The notes beneath the pieces are model-generated. The model searched no databases, had not been told where the DNA came from, and saw nothing but the letters and a program-made list of their open reading frames with translations. A stretch of DNA of 9,456 bases from Oscillospiraceae bacterium. Lineage in GTDB: Bacteria; Bacillota_A; Clostridia; Oscillospirales; Oscillospiraceae. The DNA lies in contig JAFUES010000029.1 of the NCBI GenBank assembly GCA_017470325.1, positions 1 to 9,456 on the forward strand, written 5' to 3'. Numbering within the stretch: the stretch's first letter is position 1; each line of letters begins with the position of its first letter. Of the stretch, positions 1 to 6,334 are shown in pieces. Made by a program: the position numbers and the translations under genes.

Positions 1-306
1 ACGTTCATGCAGTTGGAGGCCCTGTTTCAAAACAGCTTCGAGGCAGGGTCTGGGTTGGTGTTGCCTCGTTTCCTCTTTCCCGCCCGTCATATGCTCTTTT
101 CTCGATAATCGTTAGCTTGACTTAGCACCATTGGACTTTTGCGAGACGCCATTTTATCACAAAAGAAGAAAAAACAAAACCGAAAATGGTAAATTTCTTC
201 GCAGATTTTCAAAACTGCGCAAAAACCGGCGATCAGAAGCATGAACGGCAAGCTCATCCCCTGGCAGCTGGTGACCGTCTCCATCGACGGCCGGGTCCCG
301 GACTGA
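1..306. other. Left flank without an intact gene; possible 3' gene remnant at its end
   Basis: I see no convincing complete gene here. Positions 1-108 are open in frame 1 without any recognisable motif. The stretch from about 90 to 230 is AT-rich and unlike the GC-rich genes to the right. From 193 a plus-strand frame is open to a TGA at 304-306. Its last 21 codons, from an ATG at 241 that has no Shine-Dalgarno sequence, use GC-rich codons like real genes of this window and end in SIDGRVPD. That abrupt switch suggests the tail of a decayed or transferred gene, but I cannot name it. A 7-bp inverted repeat (39-45 with 62-68, 16-nt loop) has no T-tract and is not a clear terminator. Confidence 0.35.
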
Positions 307-310
307 ACCG

Positions 311-354
311 ATTATAAAAGGACAATGCCCTGTATCTCACGATACAGGGCATTG
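311..354 (-). terminator. Rho-independent terminator of the minus-strand redox operon
   Basis: A perfect 14-bp stem (323-336 with 341-354) closes on a 4-nt loop. Read on the minus strand it is followed by a T-rich tract (TCCTTTTATAAT, complement of 311-322). It begins 16 nt after the stop codon of the [2Fe-2S] reductase gene, where an operon terminator is expected. On the plus strand the stem is followed only by a short T-run, so it may act weakly in that direction too. Confidence 0.88.
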
Positions 355-370
355 GTTTCCATAACTAAGT

Positions 371-1561
371 TTACATAATGTTAACCTTGATCTTCAGATC
401 GCTGAGAGGCCAGGTGGAGCAGGCGTGGAACCAGCCCATTTCCTTGTCCATGCGGCGGCGTCCGTCACCGATGGGGGACACGAAGATATCGCCGCTGAGC
501 AGCTGGCTGCGGCAGAAGCCGCACTCGCCGTTGCGGCAGTGGGTGTCCACCTTGATGCCGGCGCGCTCCAGGGCCACGGCCACGGATTCGCTGGCGGCGG
601 CGGGGATCACATCCTCATGGATGCCCCGCAGCACGGTGATCTGGAAGGTCTTGGTCTCGGTGCCCTTGGGATAGCCGGGCAGGGTGGACACGTCCGCGGG
701 GTTGTTCACCACGTCGTGGCGGAAGCGCCGCACGGGCACGCCCATCTCGTCCAGGGCCTTCTTGACGAAGTTGAACATGGGCAGGGGACCGCAGAACATG
801 TAGGTGCAGTCGGGCGTGGAGTACTTCTCGATGATCTCCCGGGTGATGAAGCCCTTCTCGCCGGGCCAGTCCGGCTCGTCGGACAGCACGTGCACCACCT
901 TCACGTCGGGGCAGGCGGCCTCGATCTCGTCCAGTTCCTTTTTCAGCACGATGTCGTCGGCCTTGACGGAGCCGTAGAGGATGGTAAGCTTGCAGCCCTT
1001 CATCTTGCCACAGGCGATCTCCTTGGCCATGGAGTGGAAGGGCGTGATGCCCGAGCCGCCGGCCAGGGCGACCAGCTCCCTGCTGTCCCGCAGGGGCTCC
1101 CAGTAGAAGAAGCCGAAGGGCAGGGCGCCTTCCAGCACGTCGCCCACCTTCACGTTCTCGAACAGATAGTCGGGCACCAGATAGGGCACGTTGCGCCGCA
1201 CGGTGATCTCAAAGAAGGGCTTGTCGGTCCGCGCCTCGAAGGGGGCAGAGCTGATGGTGTAGGGGCGGGAAAGCTGGCTCTCGCCGATCTGCAGGCGGAA
1301 GTTTACATACTGGCCGGACTGGAACACGGGGATGTGCCCGTCGACGGACTCGAAGCGGAACACGCGTGAGCTGGGGCTTGCCTCGCGGATATCCACCACC
1401 TTGAACTGCATGGACGCCGGGTGCAGCTTGTCGGCCAGCTCCCGGATGGGGTCTCTGGGATCGGGGACGGTGGAGCCCTTGGCGAAGTTTTCCTCTCTCA
1501 GCTTGGTGACACGGGAGGCTCCGCCGACGTCTTTCAGAAAGCCTTTTACCTTGATGCTCAT
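371..1561 (-). CDS. FAD/NAD(P)H oxidoreductase with C-terminal [2Fe-2S] ferredoxin domain
   Basis: 396 aa. It probably passes electrons from NAD(P)H through FAD to a [2Fe-2S] centre and on to a partner enzyme, as in reductases of the benzoate-dioxygenase or phenol-hydroxylase type. Visible parts: an unusual charged N-terminal stretch of about 50 residues; an FAD-binding barrel with RPYTIS at 99-104; an NAD(P)-binding domain with GGSGITP at 168-174 and CGPLPMF at 257-263; a C-terminal plant-type ferredoxin domain with Cys342, Cys347, Cys350 and Cys381 (C-x4-C-x2-C...C). All four cluster ligands are present. The start is the ATG at 1561, which overlaps the upstream stop by ATGA, so the genes are coupled; a longer in-frame extension to 1867 lies inside the upstream gene and was rejected. 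No oxygenase is nearby, so the neighbouring flavoenzymes are the natural electron acceptors (inference). Last gene before the terminator. Domain calls are firm; the partner is not. Confidence 0.92.
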   Translation of the reverse strand: MSIKVKGFLKDVGGASRVTKLREENFAKGSTVPDPRDPIRELADKLHPASMQFKVVDIREASPSSRVFRFESVDGHIPVFQSGQYVNFRLQIGESQLSRPYTISSAPFEARTDKPFFEITVRRNVPYLVPDYLFENVKVGDVLEGALPFGFFYWEPLRDSRELVALAGGSGITPFHSMAKEIACGKMKGCKLTILYGSVKADDIVLKKELDEIEAACPDVKVVHVLSDEPDWPGEKGFITREIIEKYSTPDCTYMFCGPLPMFNFVKKALDEMGVPVRRFRHDVVNNPADVSTLPGYPKGTETKTFQITVLRGIHEDVIPAAASESVAVALERAGIKVDTHCRNGECGFCRSQLLSGDIFVSPIGDGRRRMDKEMGWFHACSTWPLSDLKIKVNIM

Positions 1562-1578
1562 TTCTTCGCAGCCTCCTT
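1558..1578 (-). promoter_or_regulatory. Coupling site: ATGA overlap plus Shine-Dalgarno inside the upstream gene
   Basis: The TGA of the CrtI-like gene (1558-1560) overlaps the ATG of the reductase gene (1559-1561). An AAGGAGG sequence (complement of 1572-1578) lies 10 nt before that ATG, inside the codons for the Lys/Glu-rich end (KKKEAAKK) of the upstream protein. The lysine-rich tail may therefore partly reflect selection for a ribosome-binding site. Confidence 0.8.
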
Positions 1579-3114
1579 TTTCTTCTCCATATCCTCGTGA
1601 ACGGCCTTGGCCGCGGCGCGGCCGTTGGTGATCTGGGGACCCATGCCGTCGCCGGACATGCCGTGGGCGCCGGCAAATTCCAGACCCTCGATGAAGTGAT
1701 CCTTCTCCTTCATCTGCAGGCGGGCCACCGCGTGGTCCTCCATGGAGTGCAGGTAGCCGTAGATGTTGCCCTTCCAGGCGCCCACATAGTGGGACACGGT
1801 CATGGGCGTAGTGACTTCCAGCTCCACGATGCGGCCGCGGAAGTCCACCTTGGTGATCTTGATGCACTCGTCGATCATCTCGGAGGCCAGGCGGCGCTTG
1901 AGATCGAAGTAATCCTCTTCCTTCACATCCTCAAAGGGCTTGGAGGGCACCAGCGCCGTGATGGACAGCTGGGTGTAGCCCTCGGGCAGGGTGGGATTGG
2001 CGTGGTTGAGGCAGATGGTGGTGATGTAGTTGTAGGGCTCGGTGATGTTGGAGTAGTTCTCCCAGATCTCGTTGGTGTCCATGGTGCTGCCGGAGAAGGT
2101 GGAATAGTTGCTGATGCCGTTTTCCTCCGGCGTACCCTCGATGACCATGATGACGGAGACCGGCACCACGGAGAGCTTGCGGTTGTTGATCATCTTGATG
2201 GCGCCTGTCGGCACCTCGCTCAGCGGCTCGATCATCTGGGTGTAGACCCTGTTGGGATAGGGGCCGGAGATCACATAGTCGGCGTAGATCTCATCGCCCC
2301 GGGCGGTGCGCACGCCGTAGACCTTGCCGTCCTTCACCAGGATCTTTTCCACTTCCTGCTTAAACTCATACTGAGCGCCGTTTTCCAGACACTTGGCCTG
2401 CAGCTTCATGCTCATCTCATGGCTGAAGTTCCGGCACACATAAGAGCCGGTGAAGTAGTCGGCCATCAGGAAGGCGTAGATGGTGAAGGGCAGATCGTCC
2501 ATGCGGTTGCCCACATAGATCCAATAGGGGGTCAGCATCTCCACGGCCTTCTTGGGCAGATTGAAGGTGTTTATGACCTCGGTGGCGGTGTAGCCCACGG
2601 TCTTGACAAAGTCGGGGTGCTTGAGGAGCATCTGGACCTTGCTCATGGGGGTCACGGACAGGATGTTCATGCTGTCGTATACCCGGCGGCACAGGAGCAT
2701 CAGCTCGTGCACCTTCTCATAGGTGCCGGGGCAGACCTCGTCGATCTCCTTGGCCACGGTGGTATAGCTGTCGTCATAGTCGTGGTGCAGCACCTTGTCG
2801 ATGCCGGAATTGGGCAGGGCGACGCGGTAGCATTCGGGCACGGGCAGCCAGTCGATATCCACGCCCATGTCGTCGAAGAACTGGCCCACCTTCAGGCGCT
2901 TGCCGGGCTGTCCGATGGACATCATCTCATGGAGCGTGGCCTCGATCTCGAAGCCGTTGCGCACAAAGTCGGTGGCAAGGCCCCCGGGCATGTTGTGCTT
3001 TTCCAGGATCAGGATGTCCTTGACGCCCCAGGCCTGCAGCTGCAGGCAGGCGGACATGCCCGCCAGCGCACCGCCGATGATGATCACATCATAGTGGTCT
3101 TTGTAAAACTTCAT
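1558..3114 (-). CDS. CrtI/RetSat-type FAD-dependent oxidoreductase; candidate conjugated-polyene reductase
   Basis: 518 aa, a usual length for the phytoene desaturase / carotenoid isomerase / retinol saturase superfamily, which desaturates, isomerises or saturates conjugated polyenes using FAD. Visible: an N-terminal Rossmann segment DVIIIGGALAGMSA (9-22), whose dinucleotide motif is G-G-A-L-A-G rather than the usual GxGxxG; acidic strand end LILEK (35-39); the family signature PGGLATDFVRNGFEIEATLH (43-62); and the C-terminal FAD signature LEFAGAHGMSGDGMGPQITN (478-497) followed by GRAAA. No signal peptide or clear membrane segment. AGGA lies 7 nt before the ATG at 3114. It sits 86 nt after the isomerase gene, across a terminator, and is coupled to the reductase gene. 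Superfamily membership is firm. Action as a diene reductase on the isomerase product is inference; desaturase or isomerase activity is equally possible from sequence alone. Confidence 0.85.
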   Translation of the reverse strand: MKFYKDHYDVIIIGGALAGMSACLQLQAWGVKDILILEKHNMPGGLATDFVRNGFEIEATLHEMMSIGQPGKRLKVGQFFDDMGVDIDWLPVPECYRVALPNSGIDKVLHHDYDDSYTTVAKEIDEVCPGTYEKVHELMLLCRRVYDSMNILSVTPMSKVQMLLKHPDFVKTVGYTATEVINTFNLPKKAVEMLTPYWIYVGNRMDDLPFTIYAFLMADYFTGSYVCRNFSHEMSMKLQAKCLENGAQYEFKQEVEKILVKDGKVYGVRTARGDEIYADYVISGPYPNRVYTQMIEPLSEVPTGAIKMINNRKLSVVPVSVIMVIEGTPEENGISNYSTFSGSTMDTNEIWENYSNITEPYNYITTICLNHANPTLPEGYTQLSITALVPSKPFEDVKEEDYFDLKRRLASEMIDECIKITKVDFRGRIVELEVTTPMTVSHYVGAWKGNIYGYLHSMEDHAVARLQMKEKDHFIEGLEFAGAHGMSGDGMGPQITNGRAAAKAVHEDMEKKKEAAKK

Positions 3115-3158
3115 AAGATCTTCCTTTCAGTGTTGAAAGTCGCAGGGGAAAGCAATGC

Positions 3159-3194
3159 AAAAAGAGGAAGCGGAGGCTTGGCCTTCGCTTCCTC
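3159..3194 (-). terminator. Intercistronic terminator or attenuator between isomerase and CrtI-like genes
   Basis: On the minus strand a 14-bp stem with one A-C mismatch (3164-3177 pairing with 3181-3194, 3-nt loop) is followed at once by TTTTT (complement of 3159-3163). It starts 6 nt after the stop codon of the isomerase gene. No good promoter is visible in the roughly 45 nt between it and the next gene, so the downstream pair probably depends on read-through, giving more isomerase mRNA than reductase mRNA. Confidence 0.75.
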
Positions 3195-3200
3195 AAAGTC

Positions 3201-4589
3201 TCAGAAGAAACGGTCAACCAGCTCGCGGGAGTACTCGGCGGTCTCATCCATGTCGCCGAAGGACATGACCTCGCCCGCATAGTAGGTGTCGTACTTGCCC
3301 TGCATGGCCTCGACCTTGTCGTACCAGCCGGCGGCATAGTCCTCGGAGAACACATGGGGGAAGTAGTACACAGACCACTCGTTGATGATTTCCTTGGCGG
3401 GGTTGCCCATGGTCACCAGGTCGTCCTGGACCATCTGGCGGCATTCCTCGTAGGGGATCTCCTTGCTGTCCTTGTGCTTGCGCAGGGCGTAGGTGGTGAT
3501 GACCTGGTCGATCTGGTCCCTCCAGCGGCGATAATACACCATCAGGTGGCCCAGCTTCTCCGGCACCATGTTGTCGAACACATAGTAGGAGATCTCGGGG
3601 TGCTTGTCAGGCTCGGTCAGGAAGGCCTGCACGTCGTAGCGCTCATAGTCGATCTTGGAGAACAGCTCCACTTCGTCCTCACGGGCGTCGAAGTATTCCA
3701 CCATGCCCTTCTGGCCGTCGGCGCGCTTGTTGGGGATGTAGAGAGGCGCGGTGACGATGATCTTGTCGTACTCCTCCACCTCGCCGTTGACGGTGACGAA
3801 GACCTTGCCGTCCTTGCGCTCCACCTTCTCGATGGTGGAATTGAGGCGGGCGGGGTGCTTCAGGTGATCGTTCAGCTGCTCCCAGATGTACTGGGTGCCG
3901 TCTTTCCAGGTCCACAGATTGACCTTGACGAAGTTCATGCAGGTCTGGAAGTCCAGATACTTCAGTACGTAGGCCGCGGGGATCTCGTCAAAGTAGCCGT
4001 AGCCGAAGGAGGTGAAGGGTCCGATCCAGATCTTCTGCACCAGGGGAACGCCGTTCATCTCGCAGAACTGCTTGAAGGGCAGGGCCAGATCCTTCAGGTT
4101 GGGGTTCTCGCCCTCGATCTTCTCACGGCCCGGAGTGACGGCATAGCCGTCATAGCGGCCCTCGGCAACGCCGCGGTGGCCGTTGACGTCATAGCCCTTG
4201 TACTTGGTCTCCAGCAGCTCGCCGAACTTGGTCAGCTGGCCCTTCATCTTCAGCAGCCAGGGGTTGCGGATGATGTTGCCCAGGGTACGGGCAAAGGGCT
4301 CGATGACTTTGCCGCTGCCGTCCTTGTAGTTGCGGTTGAGCTTGGGACCGTCGTGGGTGATGCCGCAGAACTTCTCCACGTCTTCCACAGCGTAGTAGGA
4401 GGGCACGCCCATGATGGCGCCCATCTCATAGCGGCGTCCGTTGTAGTGGGGGGACCAGCACTTGCCGCCGACCCGGTCTTGGCGCTCCAGAATGGTATAG
4501 TTCTCGTAGCCTTTCTGCTCCAGATACATACCGGCGGAGAGACCGGCGGGGCCGCCGCCGATGATGCAGATACGGGTGTTCTTATCCAT
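3201..4589 (-). CDS. Polyunsaturated fatty acid (linoleate) isomerase, PAI family flavoprotein
   Basis: 462 aa. Recalled from memory, Propionibacterium acnes PAI (about 424 aa), which converts linoleate to 10-trans,12-cis conjugated linoleate by FAD-mediated hydride transfer, matches along nearly the whole length. Shared blocks: the FAD motif GGGPAGLSAGMYLEQ (11-25), YTILER (31-36), VGGKC (40-44), GRRYEMGAIMGVPSY (51-65), TKYKGYDVNGH (128-138), PAAYVLKYLDF (204-214), LWTWKDGTQ (225-233), GHLMVYY (347-353), EECRQMV (381-387), YYFPHVFSEDY (408-418), YAGEVMSFG (437-445) and the final RFF. Arg86 aligns with PAI Arg88, reported as a substrate-carboxylate contact. Extra length lies around residues 90-120 and 140-165. 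GGAGG is 6 nt before the ATG at 4589. First gene of the minus-strand cluster, transcribed from the divergent region. A generic amine-oxidase label would also fit the fold, but the match is much more specific. Regiochemistry and exact substrate cannot be read from sequence. Confidence 0.9.
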   Translation of the reverse strand: MDKNTRICIIGGGPAGLSAGMYLEQKGYENYTILERQDRVGGKCWSPHYNGRRYEMGAIMGVPSYYAVEDVEKFCGITHDGPKLNRNYKDGSGKVIEPFARTLGNIIRNPWLLKMKGQLTKFGELLETKYKGYDVNGHRGVAEGRYDGYAVTPGREKIEGENPNLKDLALPFKQFCEMNGVPLVQKIWIGPFTSFGYGYFDEIPAAYVLKYLDFQTCMNFVKVNLWTWKDGTQYIWEQLNDHLKHPARLNSTIEKVERKDGKVFVTVNGEVEEYDKIIVTAPLYIPNKRADGQKGMVEYFDAREDEVELFSKIDYERYDVQAFLTEPDKHPEISYYVFDNMVPEKLGHLMVYYRRWRDQIDQVITTYALRKHKDSKEIPYEECRQMVQDDLVTMGNPAKEIINEWSVYYFPHVFSEDYAAGWYDKVEAMQGKYDTYYAGEVMSFGDMDETAEYSRELVDRFF

Positions 4590-4640
4590 GTTCTACCTCC
4601 AAAAAGATATATAAGTATTTGGTTTATCCCGTTGCTCCTT

Positions 4641-4669
4641 ATTATAAAACATACTGTTAAAAAATGCAC
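4641..4669 (-). promoter_or_regulatory. Putative promoter of the isomerase cluster
   Basis: On the minus strand a perfect TATAAT (complement of 4641-4646) lies about 50 nt before the isomerase ATG. At 17-nt spacing the -35 position (complement of 4664-4669) reads GTGCAT, a poor -35 box, and falls within the left arm of the 4660-4688 palindrome. A good -10 with a weak -35 under an operator-like repeat fits an activator-dependent or repressible promoter. Confidence 0.6.
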
Positions 4670-4688
4670 GACATTTTTGTGCATTTTT
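4660..4688. promoter_or_regulatory. 10-bp inverted repeat, candidate operator in the divergent promoter region
   Basis: AAAAATGCAC (4660-4669) and GTGCATTTTT (4679-4688) are perfect inverted repeats separated by 9 nt. Their centre is about 40 nt upstream of the inferred minus-strand transcription start and about 60 nt upstream of the plus-strand start, positions where LysR-type regulators commonly bind. The LysR protein encoded at 7145-8095 is the obvious candidate. No gene ends here, so a terminator role is unlikely despite the hairpin-like shape and flanking A/T runs. Confidence 0.55.
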
Positions 4689-4698
4689 AAAAAAATTC

Positions 4699-4727
4699 TT
4701 TCCTTTGCTGCGGAGTCATGGTATAAT
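4699..4727 (+). promoter_or_regulatory. Putative extended -10 promoter of the ligase/ACP/thioesterase operon
   Basis: TATAAT at 4722-4727 is preceded by TGG, giving an extended -10 element (TGnTATAAT). The -35 position at 17-nt spacing (4699-4704, TTTCCT) is poor. The -10 ends 24 nt before the ATG at 4752, so the leader should be short, about 18 nt, with a strong GGAGG at 4741-4745. Confidence 0.72.
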
Positions 4728-4751
4728 TTATACAAATTCGGGAGGTGTGTC

Positions 4752-6092
4752 ATGCGTTTTACCGGCTTTCAGGAAATGCTGGCCCATTGGGCGGAAAAAC
4801 AAGGCGGCGCTGCGGCCCTCCTGTATGACGGAAAACAGCTCAGCTATGCGGAGCTCTGCAGGGAGATCGCCCGCCGGGCGGAGGCGCGGAGGGCCGGGGG
4901 CAAGACCTGCCTGGGCCTGTTGGCCGACGGAAGCCTGGACTGCGTGCTGGAGCTGTTCGCCGCGGTGGCGGCGGGGCTGCAGCTGGTGCTGCTGGACGAG
5001 AACACCGACGAAGAGCTGCTGCGGCAGCTGATCGCCTATACGGATATCGACTGCCTCTGGGGCGACGAGGACCTGTGCGAGGAACTGGCCCCCTGTCTGA
5101 CGGCCGGCGTGAAGGACGGGGCAGGGAAGCTGCTGTTCTTCACCTCAGGGACAACGGAGCGGGCCAAGGCCGTGGTCCTCACAGAGCGGAGCTTTTGCGC
5201 CAGCGCCTACAACGGCGGCGCCAAGCTGCCTCTGACAAGCGAGGATATGCTGTTGTGCATGCTTCCGCTGGGCCATGTGTTCGGCTTTGTGTGCGGCCTG
5301 CTCTGGGGGCTCAGCTGCGGCTCCGCGGTGGCCCTGGGCCGGGGCGCCCGGCACTATCTGGACGACTGCGCGTTCTATAAGCCCACGGCGGTGTCCGTGG
5401 TGCCGCTGCTGCTGGGCTTTTTGCTGCAGCAGAAGGCGATCAATCCGGAGATGAAGACCGTCCTGGTGGGGGCGGGGGACTGCCCGCCGCAGCTGCTGGC
5501 GGCGGCGAAGGCCATGGGCATCCGCGTCAGCTTCGGCTACGGCCTGACGGAGACCAGCTCCGGCGTGGCCATCAGCGTGGGGGAGGATCCCTACGCCATG
5601 GAGGTCTGCCCGGACGACACCATCACCCTGGCCGAGGATGGGGAGATCCTGATCCAGGCGCCCACCTGCATGATGCAGGGCTATTATAAACGCCCGGCGG
5701 ATACGGCGGAGGTCCTGCGGGACGGCGTGCTGTATACCGGAGACCTGGGCCGTTTTGATGAGGAAGGGCGGCTGCACATCACCGGCCGGAAGAAGGATAT
5801 GCTGGTGCTGCCCGACGGCACCAAGGTCTACCTGCCCGAATATGAGGCGGAGATCATGCAGTGCCTGGGCAGGACAGAGCTGGCCGTCAGCCTGCGGGAG
5901 GGCCGGCCCGTGCTTGTGCTCCAGGGCGAAGGCACGGCGGAGCAGGTGCTCGGCGCCCTGCGCCCGGTGCTGGAAAAGCGGCCACGGGGCCAGCAGCTCA
6001 GCGCCGTACTGTTTGTAGATGACCCGCTGCCGCGGACGGCTACGGGAAAAATAAAGCGTTGGGAACTCCAACAGAAAGTGAGCGAGCTATGA
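4752..6092 (+). CDS. AMP-forming acyl ligase (acyl-ACP synthetase-like, ANL superfamily)
   Basis: 446 aa. It should activate a carboxylic acid with ATP to an acyl-adenylate and pass it to a thiol, here probably the phosphopantetheine arm of the ACP encoded directly downstream. Motifs: phosphate loop FFTSGTTERAKAVV (129-142), in which the usual Gly-x-Pro-Lys reads Glu-Arg-Ala-Lys; LPLGHVFGF (171-179); FGYGLTETSS (261-270); YTGDLG (328-333); hinge region GRKKD (345-349); and RTATGKIKR (428-436) with the predicted catalytic Lys433. It is shorter than typical acyl-CoA ligases (500-550 aa), mostly at the N-terminus. GGAGG lies 6 nt before the ATG at 4752; an open frame running further upstream is antisense to the isomerase and has no support. 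It overlaps the ACP gene by ATGA. A fatty acid substrate is inferred from the neighbours; an aryl acid or amino acid cannot be excluded. Confidence 0.88.
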   Translation: MRFTGFQEMLAHWAEKQGGAAALLYDGKQLSYAELCREIARRAEARRAGGKTCLGLLADGSLDCVLELFAAVAAGLQLVLLDENTDEELLRQLIAYTDIDCLWGDEDLCEELAPCLTAGVKDGAGKLLFFTSGTTERAKAVVLTERSFCASAYNGGAKLPLTSEDMLLCMLPLGHVFGFVCGLLWGLSCGSAVALGRGARHYLDDCAFYKPTAVSVVPLLLGFLLQQKAINPEMKTVLVGAGDCPPQLLAAAKAMGIRVSFGYGLTETSSGVAISVGEDPYAMEVCPDDTITLAEDGEILIQAPTCMMQGYYKRPADTAEVLRDGVLYTGDLGRFDEEGRLHITGRKKDMLVLPDGTKVYLPEYEAEIMQCLGRTELAVSLREGRPVLVLQGEGTAEQVLGALRPVLEKRPRGQQLSAVLFVDDPLPRTATGKIKRWELQQKVSEL

Positions 6093-6334
6093 CAAGACAG
6101 GAAGTTCTGGAACAGACCAAGACCGTGATCTTTGACTGCTTCCCCGACATGCGGGAGCTGGATATTCAGGAGGACACCGTGATCAACACGGAGACCGCCA
6201 TCGATTCCATGGGCTTCGTGCTGGTGATCTGCAAGCTGGAGGCCCTGTTTGACGTGCGCATCCCCGAGCGCCAGTGGAAAAAGCTGTCCACCCTGGGCGA
6301 CGTGGTGGACGCCATCTATAAACGGATCGCATGA
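6089..6334 (+). CDS. Dedicated acyl carrier protein
   Basis: 81 aa, a normal length for a free-standing ACP. The phosphopantetheine site is Ser40 in AIDSMGF (37-43), a DSM variant of the common DSL motif; the codon is at 6206-6208. Predicted helices flank it as in type II ACPs, and the protein is acidic with the usual LEALFDVRIPE-like segment after the serine (50-60). The ATG at 6089 overlaps the ligase stop (ATGA), and its own stop overlaps the thioesterase start, so the three proteins are translated together. An in-frame ATG at 6059 lies inside the ligase gene and was not chosen. The context suggests a private carrier for the flanking ligase and thioesterase rather than the housekeeping ACP of fatty acid synthesis, which normally lies with fab genes. 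Confidence 0.9.
   Translation: MTRQEVLEQTKTVIFDCFPDMRELDIQEDTVINTETAIDSMGFVLVICKLEALFDVRIPERQWKKLSTLGDVVDAIYKRIA

Noticed and set aside
87..284. Minus-strand open frame of 65 codons in the left flank
   Set aside because: Low-complexity Phe/Cys-rich translation, no Shine-Dalgarno sequence, no recognisable motif, and it overlaps AT-rich non-coding sequence.
1562..1867. N-terminal extension of the [2Fe-2S] reductase upstream of 1561
   Set aside because: It would lie wholly inside the CrtI-like gene in another frame and reads as Arg/His/Gly-rich shadow; the ATGA-overlapping ATG has a good Shine-Dalgarno sequence.
3201..4589. Oleate hydratase (MCRA) or generic monoamine oxidase
   Set aside because: The hydratase N-terminal signature is absent, and the motif series follows PAI along the whole length, more specifically than any amine oxidase.
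4660..4688. Palindrome read as a bidirectional terminator
   Set aside because: No gene ends nearby; both flanking genes start here, and the repeat overlaps a -35 position, which fits an operator better.
1597..4751. Very long plus-strand open frames antisense to the redox genes
   Set aside because: They are His/Val/Gly/Leu-rich antisense shadows produced by the GC-rich third positions of the real minus-strand genes, without ribosome-binding sites or domains.
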